This document shows positions 35,414 to 43,233 of a DNA stretch of 58,848 bases, piece after piece (position 1 is the stretch's first letter; each line of letters begins with the position of its first letter). The notes beneath the pieces are model-generated. The model was not told the DNA's origin. It searched no databases and saw only the letters and a program-made list of their open reading frames with translations. A program made the position numbers and the translations under genes. The stretch comes from Pseudooceanicola sp. (GTDB lineage: Bacteria > Pseudomonadota > Alphaproteobacteria > Rhodobacterales > Rhodobacteraceae): assembly GCA_002709085.1 (NCBI GenBank), contig PAPR01000036.1, positions 1 through 58,848 of the forward strand, given 5' to 3'.

Positions 35414-37087
35414 TCAGGCGGCATGGCTTTTCGCTTTCTCGGTCTCGTAAAGGGCGGTCTTGAACGGCTCCGCCCCGACCCGGCGATAGGCCATCAGGAA
35501 GGTTTCGTCCGTCCCCTCGCGCAAATCCAGATAAGTGCGTACAATACGCTCGATGGCGTTCGTGATTTCGTCATAGGCAAAACCCGGACCTGTCCGCGTC
35601 CCGATTTCGGCCGTTTCCGTGCCGTCACCCCCCAGAGTGATCTGGTAGTTTTCCACCCCTGCGCGATCCAGCCCCAAAATGCCGATATGTCCGACATGGT
35701 GGTGTCCGCAGGCGTTGATGCAGCCCGAGATTTTCAGCTTGAGCGGTCCGATATCATGTTCGAGCTTCAGCTCGTCAAATCGCTGCGCGATCTCCTGTGC
35801 GACCGGAATGGCGCGCGCTGTGGCGAGGGCGCAGTAATCCATGCCCGGGCAGGCGATGATATCCGAGATCAGCCCGACATTGGCCGTGGCAAGGTCGACT
35901 TCGCGCAAGGCGGCGTAGATGGCCGGCAGGTCGGATTTATGCACGTGGGGCAGGATCACGTTCTGCTCGTGACTGATGCGCAAATCGTCGTGACCATAGT
36001 TCTCGGCCAGGTCGGCCAGCACGCGCATCTGGGCAGAGGTCGCATCCCCCGGCGTCGCGCCCTGCTTTTTCATCGAAACGGTGACGATCGCGTAGCCCTC
36101 GGCCTTGTGCGGCGCGAGGTTCGTGTCAGCCCATGAGCGGAACACCGGATTGGCTTCGTAGGCCTGATCGAAAACCTTGGTTTCGGCCTGCCGGAACGCG
36201 GGCGGGGCAAAGTGGTCCCGAATCTCGGCCAGCATCTGTTGATCGATGCCGGAAAATGCGCGCTTCACCTCGTCGAATCGAGCCTCAACCTTTTCGCGAA
36301 TCGTATCCAGCCCGTTCTCGTGAACGGTAATCTTGAGACGCGCCTTGTACTTGTTGTCCCGCCGTCCGAGCTGATTGTAGACGGAGACGATCGCTTCGAG
36401 ATACGGCAGCAGATCGGCCGGCGGCAGGAAATCACGGATCACCTTGCCGATCATTGGCGTACGGCCCAGACCGCCGCCGACGAGCACTTCGTAGCCTGCC
36501 TCACCGACATCGTTCTGAATCATCCGCAGTCCAATGTCATGTGACTTGACCACGGCGCGGTCGTTCGGGGAACCGGTGACCGCGATTTTGAATTTACGGG
36601 GCAGGAACTGGAATTCGGGATGATCTGTCGACCACTGGCGGATCAATTCAGCTACCGGACGTGGATCGGCGATTTCATCCGCTGCCGCACCGGCGAAGTG
36701 GTCTGCCGTCACATTGCGGATAGTGTTACCCGAGGTCTGGATGGCGTGGAGTTGCACTTCGCCCAGGGCGTCGAGGATGTCGGGCACCTCGGGCAGTTTC
36801 GGCCAGTTGTACTGGATGTTCTGGCGCGTGGTGAAGTGGCCATACCCCTTGTCCCACCGATCCGCGATCAGAGCCAGTTGACGCATCTGGTCCGCGCGCA
36901 GCGACCCGTAGGGGATCGCGACGCGCAGCATGTAGGCGTGCAATTGCAGGTAAAGACCGTTCATCAGGCGCAGCGGACGGAATTCGTCTTCGGTCAGCGA
37001 TCCGTCGATGCGGCGTTCCACCTGCTGGCGGAACTGAGCATTACGCTCGGCGAGAAAGGCATGGTCGAAGTCGTTGTAGCGATACAT
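35414..37087 (-). CDS. cysI: Assimilatory sulfite reductase (nitrite/sulfite reductase family)
   Basis: 557 residues. This siroheme/4Fe-4S hemoprotein reduces sulfite to sulfide. Two pseudo-repeats are visible: HFTTRQNIQYNWPKL (substrate-binding Arg) in the first half and ISHEQNVILPHV in the second. The cluster-siroheme ligands are in CPGMDYCALATARA and ISGCINACGHHHVGHIGI. The gene follows a siroheme gene and precedes cysH, and no flavoprotein subunit (CysJ) is present, so electrons probably come from ferredoxin. A nitrite reductase role is possible for the family but the context argues for sulfite. Confidence 0.93.
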   Translation of the reverse strand: MYRYNDFDHAFLAERNAQFRQQVERRIDGSLTEDEFRPLRLMNGLYLQLHAYMLRVAIPYGSLRADQMRQLALIADRWDKGYGHFTTRQNIQYNWPKLPEVPDILDALGEVQLHAIQTSGNTIRNVTADHFAGAAADEIADPRPVAELIRQWSTDHPEFQFLPRKFKIAVTGSPNDRAVVKSHDIGLRMIQNDVGEAGYEVLVGGGLGRTPMIGKVIRDFLPPADLLPYLEAIVSVYNQLGRRDNKYKARLKITVHENGLDTIREKVEARFDEVKRAFSGIDQQMLAEIRDHFAPPAFRQAETKVFDQAYEANPVFRSWADTNLAPHKAEGYAIVTVSMKKQGATPGDATSAQMRVLADLAENYGHDDLRISHEQNVILPHVHKSDLPAIYAALREVDLATANVGLISDIIACPGMDYCALATARAIPVAQEIAQRFDELKLEHDIGPLKLKISGCINACGHHHVGHIGILGLDRAGVENYQITLGGDGTETAEIGTRTGPGFAYDEITNAIERIVRTYLDLREGTDETFLMAYRRVGAEPFKTALYETEKAKSHAA

Positions 37088-37129
37088 TTGGGGTCTCCTG
37101 GGCGGCGGCTGAGGATGGAAGGGCGCGGA

Positions 37130-37441
37130 TCAGCTCCGCGAGAGATCTTCCGTTTGCTTGCCGTGGAAATAATTGGATGGGCCGGTGCGACGAAAATCCT
37201 CGCGAAAATGCGTGGGCTCGGGGCCGGCTGGCCCACCGGCCATGTCGGCCAGATAGGCACCGACGATTTCCGCGTGACGGCGCGATGCGTCCAGCAGACG
37301 CACCTCGGCATGCGCCTCATCGGTCAACAGTTCCGCTTCGGAAAGATCGCGACTCCAGCGGTCATCTTCGGTCAGGTAAACCACGTCGCCCTCCAGCAGG
37401 GCGTTGGCGGTGACGACTTTGGGGGTGAAGGTACGGGGCAT
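37130..37441 (-). CDS. DUF2849 family protein
   Basis: 103 residues. A small soluble protein with the DUF2849 pattern: KVVTANALLEGDVVYLTEDD near the start and an NYFHGKQTEDLSRS-type end. The family occurs between siroheme synthase and sulfite reductase genes in alphaproteobacteria. No function has been shown. Its start codon overlaps the stop of the siroheme gene (TGATG), and cysI begins 42 bp downstream. Confidence 0.85.
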   Translation of the reverse strand: MPRTFTPKVVTANALLEGDVVYLTEDDRWSRDLSEAELLTDEAHAEVRLLDASRRHAEIVGAYLADMAGGPAGPEPTHFREDFRRTGPSNYFHGKQTEDLSRS

Positions 37442-38436
37442 CAGGCGTGCTCCTGTCTCTGAATGGTGGGTTCGCCGGGCAAGCCGGGAATCAGTGTGAC
37501 GTCGGGGCCGGCGACACGAATGGCCGTGGCGAGGCCTTCGCTACAGGGCTGAGATGACAGATATAGGACATGACGCGCATTCGCCGCGCGCTGAGCGAGA
37601 AGGTGCGGCAAAGGCGGGATCGTGGCCGTCGGGTGAAGCGTCAGGAAATCCGCTTCGCGGCGCGCCAGCTCCAGAATTTCCGGCGCAATGTCGGCATCGT
37701 GCACCACCACGTCGGCGGTATCGAGGGCGCGGCGCGTCTTCATCACCAGAAGGTCGGGATCCGCGCTGCCGGTCCATGCGAGGGTGACGCGCGATCGCAG
37801 TCCCGCACCGTCCAGATGCGCGGCCAGAAGACCGGACAAGGCCGCATCCAGATCGAGACCGGCAGCGTGGGCCTGCGGACCCGCCCGATCGAACCACTCC
37901 GCCCAGAAGGCACGGCGGGGACGCCCGTGCGGCAGAAGCTCCGCCCGGTCGCGAAACCCAGCGGCGGCAACGGCCAACGGACCGGTGGCGAGCGGAAGCT
38001 GTTCCTCAAGCACCGCCTTGATCCGGCGCGCCAGAACCGGCGCGGCCCCCTCGGTCCCGATGGCAACGGTCACGGGCGCTCGGTCGACCATGGCGGGCGT
38101 GATAAAGGCGGAGGCGTCGAGATTGTCGACCACGTTGACCAGAACGCCAGCCTCACGGGCGAGAAGCGCGGTGCGCGCATCGCGAGCCCCATCCTCATCC
38201 GCCGCATAGACCAGGGTCGCCCCGCTCAGGTCCTCGGCCTGCAAGGGACGGGGGACCACGGTAAGGCGATCCTGGCGAGCCCAGGTATGGATCTCGGGCG
38301 CGGCGTCGAGAGCGTAAACCTCAATGCGGGCGGGGGTCTTCATGAGCAGCCGCAACTTGGCCAGCGCCGCCGCACCACCGCCCGACAGCAGGACACGAGT
38401 GTCCGCCATGGCAAGGAAGATCGGAAAATGCTGCAT
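37441..38436 (-). CDS. cysG: Short siroheme synthase: precorrin-2 dehydrogenase with a degenerate methyltransferase end
   Basis: 331 residues, against about 460 for full CysG. The N-terminal dehydrogenase/ferrochelatase is good: VLLSGGGAAALAKLRLLM (NAD-binding fold), LVYAADEDGARD, and RAPVTVAIGTEGAAPVLARR. The uroporphyrinogen methyltransferase domain from about residue 220 is short and damaged: where the family has VGAGPGDPDLLT this has AWTGSADPDLLV, and the later SAM-binding and substrate loops are missing or shortened to about 100 residues. It may make siroheme only from precorrin-2 supplied by another methyltransferase. First gene of the sulfur operon. Confidence 0.82.
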   Translation of the reverse strand: MQHFPIFLAMADTRVLLSGGGAAALAKLRLLMKTPARIEVYALDAAPEIHTWARQDRLTVVPRPLQAEDLSGATLVYAADEDGARDARTALLAREAGVLVNVVDNLDASAFITPAMVDRAPVTVAIGTEGAAPVLARRIKAVLEEQLPLATGPLAVAAAGFRDRAELLPHGRPRRAFWAEWFDRAGPQAHAAGLDLDAALSGLLAAHLDGAGLRSRVTLAWTGSADPDLLVMKTRRALDTADVVVHDADIAPEILELARREADFLTLHPTATIPPLPHLLAQRAANARHVLYLSSQPCSEGLATAIRVAGPDVTLIPGLPGEPTIQRQEHA

Positions 38437-38477
38437 CGCTTCGGCCTTTCGGGCTGGATTGACTTGTTGGTAAGATA

Positions 38478-38488
38478 GGAAATATTCC
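38478..38488. promoter_or_regulatory. Candidate operator between cysG and Lrp gene
   Basis: GGAAATATTCC, an inverted repeat of the form GGAA-N3-TTCC, lies in the 145-bp divergent region 42 bp upstream of the siroheme gene start. It is a candidate site for the adjacent Lrp/AsnC regulator. This is a single occurrence, and no other copy was searched for computationally. Confidence 0.35.
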
Positions 38489-38581
38489 CCATATTGCGCC
38501 AGTCACTCAGCCGAATAAGGACAGTGTTCGCGCTCCCTGCCCCTCTAGGTCGGGAATCCCTGCAAACGAAGGAAAACAAGA

Positions 38582-39043
38582 ATGGCGACCCGAATGGACG
38601 AACTCGACCGGAAAATCCTTTTGCATTTGCAGCAAGACACCACGCCGTCGATCGAGGATATCGCCCGATCCGTCGGCTCCTCCAAGACGCCCGTCTGGAA
38701 CAGAATCCGCAAGATGCGCGAGAAGGGAATCATCACCCGCGAGGTGGCAATTCTGGACGCTGGCGCACTCGGTTTCGAGGCTTGCTTTTTTGTGCTGATC
38801 CGGACGTCCGAGCACGACGCAGAGTGGCAGAATGCGTTCCTGAAGGCCCTGCGCGAACGCGCGGAGGTGCAGGAAGCGCACCGTCTCGCAGGCGACATCG
38901 ATTATATTCTCAAGGTCCGGGTTCCGAACGCAAAGGCCTATGACGTGTTCTACCAGGCGTTGATTTCAGAGGTGAAAATCCACAACGTCACCGCGCTGTT
39001 GTCGATGGAGGAAATCAAGTCGACCACTGCCCTGCCCCTGTGA
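38582..39043 (+). CDS. Lrp/AsnC-family transcriptional regulator
   Basis: 153 residues. N-terminal winged helix-turn-helix: ELDRKILLHLQQDTTPSIED then IARSVGSSKTPVWNRIRKMR. C-terminal RAM (ligand-binding) domain with AHRLAGDIDYILKVRVPNAK. Divergent from the sulfur-assimilation operon, so it probably controls those genes, perhaps in response to a sulfur amino acid; this is inferred from position only. AAGGAAAACAAG precedes the ATG. Confidence 0.92.
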   Translation: MATRMDELDRKILLHLQQDTTPSIEDIARSVGSSKTPVWNRIRKMREKGIITREVAILDAGALGFEACFFVLIRTSEHDAEWQNAFLKALRERAEVQEAHRLAGDIDYILKVRVPNAKAYDVFYQALISEVKIHNVTALLSMEEIKSTTALPL

Positions 39044-39143
39044 GCACATATGCTTGGGCATAGGCAAAGGGGTGTTTGGGTTCATCAAAACGAAATGAGC
39101 GGGCTGTAAAACAGTCTGTGGGACGGAAACCGCCCGACAAACG

Positions 39144-39171
39144 AAAAAGGCCGGAGTTTTCACCCGGCCTT
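39144..39171 (-). terminator. Rho-independent terminator for the 39194 gene
   Basis: On the minus strand: AAGGCCGG, loop of 9 bases, CCGGCCTT followed by TTTCG. An 8-bp GC-rich stem with a T-run, 22 bases after the stop of the minus-strand gene. Confidence 0.8.
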
Positions 39172-39193
39172 CTCGTTGTGATATCCGGCGTGA

Positions 39194-40093
39194 TTACGCG
39201 CCGAAGCCTAGCAATTCACGAATACGCCCCAGGACCTCGGCGAGACGCTCGGGGTTGTTCTGGACCGTGCCCAGGCTGGCTTTCAGAGCTGCCTTTTGCA
39301 TCGTGCCGATCTCGGCGGCGTCGACCAGCTCAATCGCCTTGTCGAGGTTAAAGCCATCCACCGTCAGGACCTCGCCGATTTCCGCAACGGAAAAACCAGT
39401 GGTCTCGGCCAGTTGTGCGACATCTGCGCTTGCGTTGGTCGCCGTCGTGGAAGCGTCCGCCTCGGCCTCGACGGTTGTGCTGGTTTCTGCTGTCGCGGCC
39501 TCGGTCGCGTCAACCGATGCACCTTCGGTCGTGGTCGAGTCGGTCGGGCTCGTCTCCGCGACGCTCGAGTCAGTCGCCGGTGCCGGTGCCGGAGCTTCAT
39601 CCGGCGCGGTGGTGGTTGCCGTCGCTTCGACTTCCGCATCGGCGTCGACAGAGACGCTGGCGCCATCCGCGTCACCTTCGGGAAGGGTCACGGCCTCCGT
39701 GGCAGCCGATACCGACTCCCTGGCTGCGTCCCCTGCGGCGCTGGCCGCGTCCTTGACCGCGGCAATGGTATCACCCGCGACCTCTTCGACCTTATCGGCC
39801 GCAATCGCGGCGGCGTCCCCGACGGTGTCCGCGCCTTCGGCGGCGGCTTCTTCTGCGGCGGCAACAGCGCTCGTGACCGCTTCTGTGACCGTGTCGACGA
39901 CATCGTCAGCGGACTCGCCTGTGGCTTCTGCCGACTCGGTCGTGGCTCCGACCTCCGCCTCTGCTTCGGTCGACACCGTCACATCGGCTTCAGACCCGTT
40001 TGCCTCGACAACTTCGTCGCGTTGATCAAGCGTGTAGAAGGCCACGCCCCCGACGACGACCAATGCCACGATAATACCGATTATCTTACCCAT
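39194..40093 (-). CDS. Membrane-anchored Ala/Thr/Glu-rich protein with a small C-terminal helical domain
   Basis: 299 residues, not recognised as a named family. A transmembrane anchor at residues 3-22 (KIIGIIVALVVVGGVAFY) is followed by about 200 residues dominated by Ala, Thr, Glu, Asp, Ser and Val with no large aromatic residues, probably extended or disordered and strongly acidic. The last 65 residues are different and look folded: VAEIGEVLTVDGFNLDKAIE and helices ending RIRELLGFGA. The composition resembles the OmpA-domain protein at 43234-45219. Possibly a cell-envelope spacer or coiled protein. It has its own terminator. Confidence 0.75.
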   Translation of the reverse strand: MGKIIGIIVALVVVGGVAFYTLDQRDEVVEANGSEADVTVSTEAEAEVGATTESAEATGESADDVVDTVTEAVTSAVAAAEEAAAEGADTVGDAAAIAADKVEEVAGDTIAAVKDAASAAGDAARESVSAATEAVTLPEGDADGASVSVDADAEVEATATTTAPDEAPAPAPATDSSVAETSPTDSTTTEGASVDATEAATAETSTTVEAEADASTTATNASADVAQLAETTGFSVAEIGEVLTVDGFNLDKAIELVDAAEIGTMQKAALKASLGTVQNNPERLAEVLGRIRELLGFGA

Positions 40094-40282
40094 AGACTTG
40101 TTCCTTGCATGTGTCCCGATGCCCGTTCCGAGAGTTGAGGAGAGTTAAGCCACAGCGGCCCATGCCCGCGCAAGTTGGATTCGGGATCGGCGCAACCTTT
40201 CCCCCATTTGCCGCTTGAAAGAAACCCCCGTCGCCACTAGTTTACGCGCTCACTGACACTTGGCTATAAGAGGACCAGAGAC

Positions 40283-40828
40283 ATAGCTCGCAGACCCCAT
40301 AACGCGCCGCCGACACGCGACACCGGCCCCCGCGTAAACGACCGTATTCGCGAAACGGAAATCCGCCTGATTGGCGCAGAAGGTGAGAACCTCGGCGTCG
40401 TGACGCCCGCACGCGCGATGGAATTGGCCGAACAGGTGGAGCTCGACCTTGTCGAGATTTCCCCGAACGCCAGCCCGCCCGTCTGCAAGATCATGGACTT
40501 CGGCAAGTTCAAGTACGAACAGCAAAAGCGGGAATCCGAAGCGCGCAAGAACCAGAAGATCATCGAGGTCAAAGAGGTCAAATTCCGGCCCAACACCGAC
40601 CATCATGATTACGATGTCAAAATGCGCAACGTCGAGAAGTTTCTTGCCAAGGGCGACAAGGTCAAGGTTACGCTGCGGTTCCGTGGTCGCGAAATGGCGC
40701 ACCAGAACCTTGGTCGTGAACTCTTGGAACGCGTCGCAGAGGACACCAAGGAAATGGGCAAGGTCGAGAGCATGCCCAAGATGGAAGGTCGTCAGATGAT
40801 CATGATGATCGGCCCCTTGCCGAAATAG
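40283..40828 (+). CDS. infC: Translation initiation factor IF-3, starting at an AUA codon
   Basis: 181 residues if started at ATA 40283. No ATG, GTG or TTG gives the complete N-terminal domain: the first ATG in frame is too late and would remove [20 protein letters not shown] and the following [22 protein letters not shown] sits 7 bases before the ATA. Rare AUU/AUC/AUA starts are known for infC, where they allow IF-3 to repress its own translation. The C-terminal domain ([20 protein letters not shown] and [16 protein letters not shown]) is complete. IF-3 binds the 30S subunit and enforces start-codon choice. Confidence 0.93.
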   Translation: MARRPHNAPPTRDTGPRVNDRIRETEIRLIGAEGENLGVVTPARAMELAEQVELDLVEISPNASPPVCKIMDFGKFKYEQQKRESEARKNQKIIEVKEVKFRPNTDHHDYDVKMRNVEKFLAKGDKVKVTLRFRGREMAHQNLGRELLERVAEDTKEMGKVESMPKMEGRQMIMMIGPLPK

Positions 40829-40858
40829 GCGACTGACGATTGCCGATGCGCGATGATG

Positions 40859-40885
40859 GCGGCCCTTCGGGGCCGCTTTTCTTTT
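40859..40885 (+). terminator. Rho-independent terminator after infC
   Basis: GCGGCCC, loop TTCG, GGGCCGC followed by TTTTCTTTT: a 7-bp GC stem with a stable tetraloop and T-tract, 30 bases after the infC stop. Confidence 0.92.
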
Positions 40886-40930
40886 GGCGCCTTGTCGACG
40901 AGCGTCAGTATTGGCACGGACCGGGGGCGT

Positions 40931-41956
40931 TCACTCGGATCCGGCGCGTTTGCGACCTGCGCGCGGCTGCGGGCGGGTCGGGATCTCCTTGAGCAATCCG
41001 CCGACCCCCATGGCCGCGATATCCGAGGCTGAGACGCCGATCCCGCAGACCACGCGCGATAACACCCAGTCGGCGCCGTTCAATGCGGGCGAACGGGCGC
41101 AGCCCGGCAGTCCAATCACCGGACGACCCGCCAAGTCGCCGATGAATAGGAGGTTGCCGGGATCAACGGGCATACCGAACCGCGACACCTCTCCGCCCGC
41201 GCGTCGAACCGCCTCTGGCGCAACATCGTAGGGGTCCGAGGTCGCCGAGCCGGTCAGGATCAGCGTGAGGTCAGTGGCATCCGGTGCAGCGAGGGCCTTA
41301 CGAATAGCCTCTTCGCGGTGCGGAACCTTAAGCACTTCGGTCAAGGTCATGCCGAGCGCGCGAAGCCGATTTTCAATCGCCTGCACGCCCTTGTCCCCCG
41401 CCCCGCCGGGGATTTCGGTCACGATGAGACGCGCGTTGCACATCACCGGGATGGCCAGCCCGATAGCGCCGCCCCTCGCGTCCCCGAGCAGCGCTTCGGC
41501 CTGTTCAACCGCAGCCCCCGGAACCGCGTAGGCGATGATCTTGACCGTCGCGACCATGCCGCCTTCGGCCATCTGTTGCAGGTCGGGCACCGTCGCCAGC
41601 GTCAACATCGGGTCGATTTCGTTCAGTGCATTCAAACGATCAGTATCCAGACGGACCACACCGGGCCCCTCCGCGATCAGGTTGACGCGCCCGGTAAAGG
41701 CTTTGGTAATCCGCAGACGCGCCGCCGACGGATCGGGGACCAATGCCTCGGCGACACGGCGGGCTGCCGCGTCCTCACCGACGTCTCCGGGTTCCAGTCG
41801 GGCCACGATCACATCATCCAGACCTTCGCCGGCCAAGTCGTCGAGATGCCCGCGGGTGAGCACAAGTCCCTTGCGAAGGCGCCCGGAGGTCAGCGCGACG
41901 GAATGCGCCAGCACGGCGCCTTCGGCCTCGGCCACGGGGTGCGGGCCGAATTTCAC
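40931..41956 (-). CDS. Molybdopterin-binding (MoeA/MogA-like) protein
   Basis: 341 residues. An N-terminal MoeA-like part (AEGAVLAHSVALTSGRLRKG and VNLIAEGPGVVRLD) is joined to a MoCF domain. In the latter, LILTGSATSDPYDVAPEAVR, FGMPVDPGNLLFIGDLAGRP and VIGLPGCARSPALNG match the molybdopterin-binding loops of MogA/MoeA. It is much shorter than full MoeA. Such proteins accompany xdhC and mocA-type genes and probably handle the cofactor of molybdenum hydroxylases such as the CoxL-like protein. It ends the xdhC operon and starts 1 bp after the xdhC stop. Confidence 0.82.
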   Translation of the reverse strand: MKFGPHPVAEAEGAVLAHSVALTSGRLRKGLVLTRGHLDDLAGEGLDDVIVARLEPGDVGEDAAARRVAEALVPDPSAARLRITKAFTGRVNLIAEGPGVVRLDTDRLNALNEIDPMLTLATVPDLQQMAEGGMVATVKIIAYAVPGAAVEQAEALLGDARGGAIGLAIPVMCNARLIVTEIPGGAGDKGVQAIENRLRALGMTLTEVLKVPHREEAIRKALAAPDATDLTLILTGSATSDPYDVAPEAVRRAGGEVSRFGMPVDPGNLLFIGDLAGRPVIGLPGCARSPALNGADWVLSRVVCGIGVSASDIAAMGVGGLLKEIPTRPQPRAGRKRAGSE

Positions 41957-41957
41957 C

Positions 41958-42926
41958 TCAGGCGCCTCTCCGCAGGACGCGCGTCACCTCAGCCATCACG
42001 GCGACGGCGATTTCGGCAGGACCGGCTGCACCGATATCCAGACCGATCGGCGCGTGGATACGGGCGATCTCCCCGGGTGCGAAGCCTCTGCCCTCCAGCC
42101 GTGAGACCCGCTTGGCGTGAGTGCGGGTGGAGCCGAGGGCGCCAATGTAAAACGCCGCCGATTTCAGCCCCAGTTCCAGCGCCGGGTCGTCGATTTTTGG
42201 GTCATGCGTCAACAGGACGAGCGCTGTACGACTGTCCAGCCCGCGATCTTTCAGCGCCTCCTCGGGGTAATCGTCCAGGATCGTTTCACCGGGAAAGCGG
42301 CTTTCGGCGGCAAATGCGGGGCGCGGATCGACGATCAGGGGGTCATAACCTGCGATACGCGCCATCGGGACCAGCGCCTGCGCGATGTGGACCGCGCCGA
42401 TGATGGTCATCCGCAAGGGCGGGTTGTGAATGGCGACAAAGGTGCGCTGATCCTCAAGCATCCCGGACCTGTCGCTGCGAAAGCGTTCGGGATAGTCCGC
42501 CTGCCCGGCAAGGCTGCCCTCCCACGTCTCGGTGTCGATGACGTGAGCGACCGGGGTCCGGGCCGCGCGGTCGCGGCACAGCGCTTCCAGTGTCTCGACC
42601 GGCAAGCCGCCCTCGGTACCGATGGGTTGCAGCAGGATTCGGATCGTGCCGCCACAGGCCAGTCCGACGGCAAAGGCGTCATCGTCGGCGACCCCATATG
42701 TCAGCATGAGGCTTCGTCCGCTGTCCAACGCATCGAGAGCTTCGGTGACAACCGCACCCTCGACGCAGCCGCCCGAGACGGAGCCGGCCAGCTCACCATC
42801 GCCCGACACTGCCAGCATGGCACCCACGCGACGCGGCGCGCTGCCCCATGTTTCCACGACACTCGCTAGGGCCGCGCCCTTACCGGCACGGTGCCAGTCG
42901 AGAGCCTGTTCAGGTATACGGTCCAT
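41958..42926 (-). CDS. xdhC: XdhC-family molybdenum cofactor insertion protein
   Basis: 322 residues. XdhC/CoxI/CoxF proteins sulfurate the molybdenum cofactor and put it in the apo-hydroxylase. The N-terminal XdhC domain holds ALASVVETWGSAPRRVGAML and GSVSGGCVEGAV, and the Rossmann domain holds RMTIIGAVHIAQALVPMA, LLTHDPKIDDPALELGL and FYIGALGSTRTHAKR. In the family the first glycine motif is GAGH; here it is GAVH. It is followed at once by the molybdopterin-binding gene, forming a two-gene unit. Two palindromes lie 24-74 bp before the start. Confidence 0.92.
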   Translation of the reverse strand: MDRIPEQALDWHRAGKGAALASVVETWGSAPRRVGAMLAVSGDGELAGSVSGGCVEGAVVTEALDALDSGRSLMLTYGVADDDAFAVGLACGGTIRILLQPIGTEGGLPVETLEALCRDRAARTPVAHVIDTETWEGSLAGQADYPERFRSDRSGMLEDQRTFVAIHNPPLRMTIIGAVHIAQALVPMARIAGYDPLIVDPRPAFAAESRFPGETILDDYPEEALKDRGLDSRTALVLLTHDPKIDDPALELGLKSAAFYIGALGSTRTHAKRVSRLEGRGFAPGEIARIHAPIGLDIGAAGPAEIAVAVMAEVTRVLRRGA

Positions 42927-42949
42927 CAGCGAGGTCCCTATTCAGGAAT

Positions 42950-43000
42950 GCGATCAGATCGGAATCTCCGACCGGGCCAGCCCGGTCCAACGATCAGATC
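42950..43000. promoter_or_regulatory. Twin perfect palindromes flanking a third dyad, upstream of xdhC
   Basis: CGATCAGATCG (a perfect 11-bp palindrome around a central A) occurs at 42950-42960 and again at 42990-43000, 40 bp apart centre to centre, with G following each. Between them, GACCGGGC-CA-GCCCGGTC (42969-42986) is a perfect 8-bp inverted repeat. The block lies 24-74 bp upstream of the xdhC ATG. It looks like a regulator site with helically phased half-boxes. Confidence 0.65.
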
Positions 43001-43131
43001 GGCAAGACATCACCTATTTGGGCAGGCAACAAGGCGGGATCAAGGATTTGTTGACCTTCTAATGTAATGATCGACTCGCGGCCCATGCTTCACCTTTGTC
43101 GGAGCATCTTTATCCCCAGAGGGCCGTAAAG

Positions 43132-43159
43132 AGGCCGGACAGGTTTCCCTGCCCGGCCT
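43132..43159 (-). terminator. Terminator after the OmpA-domain gene
   Basis: On the minus strand AGGCCGG, one mismatch, CAGG, loop GAAA, then CCTG and CCGGCCT, followed by CTTTACGG. The long stem lies 74 bases beyond the stop of the minus-strand gene; the T-tract is short. Confidence 0.65.
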
Positions 43160-43233
43160 TCGTATTTGCCTGATCATCTACGCTAGGGCCGGTCCCCCAC
43201 GCGAAGTGGAGGGCCCCCATGATCGCGCGGCGA

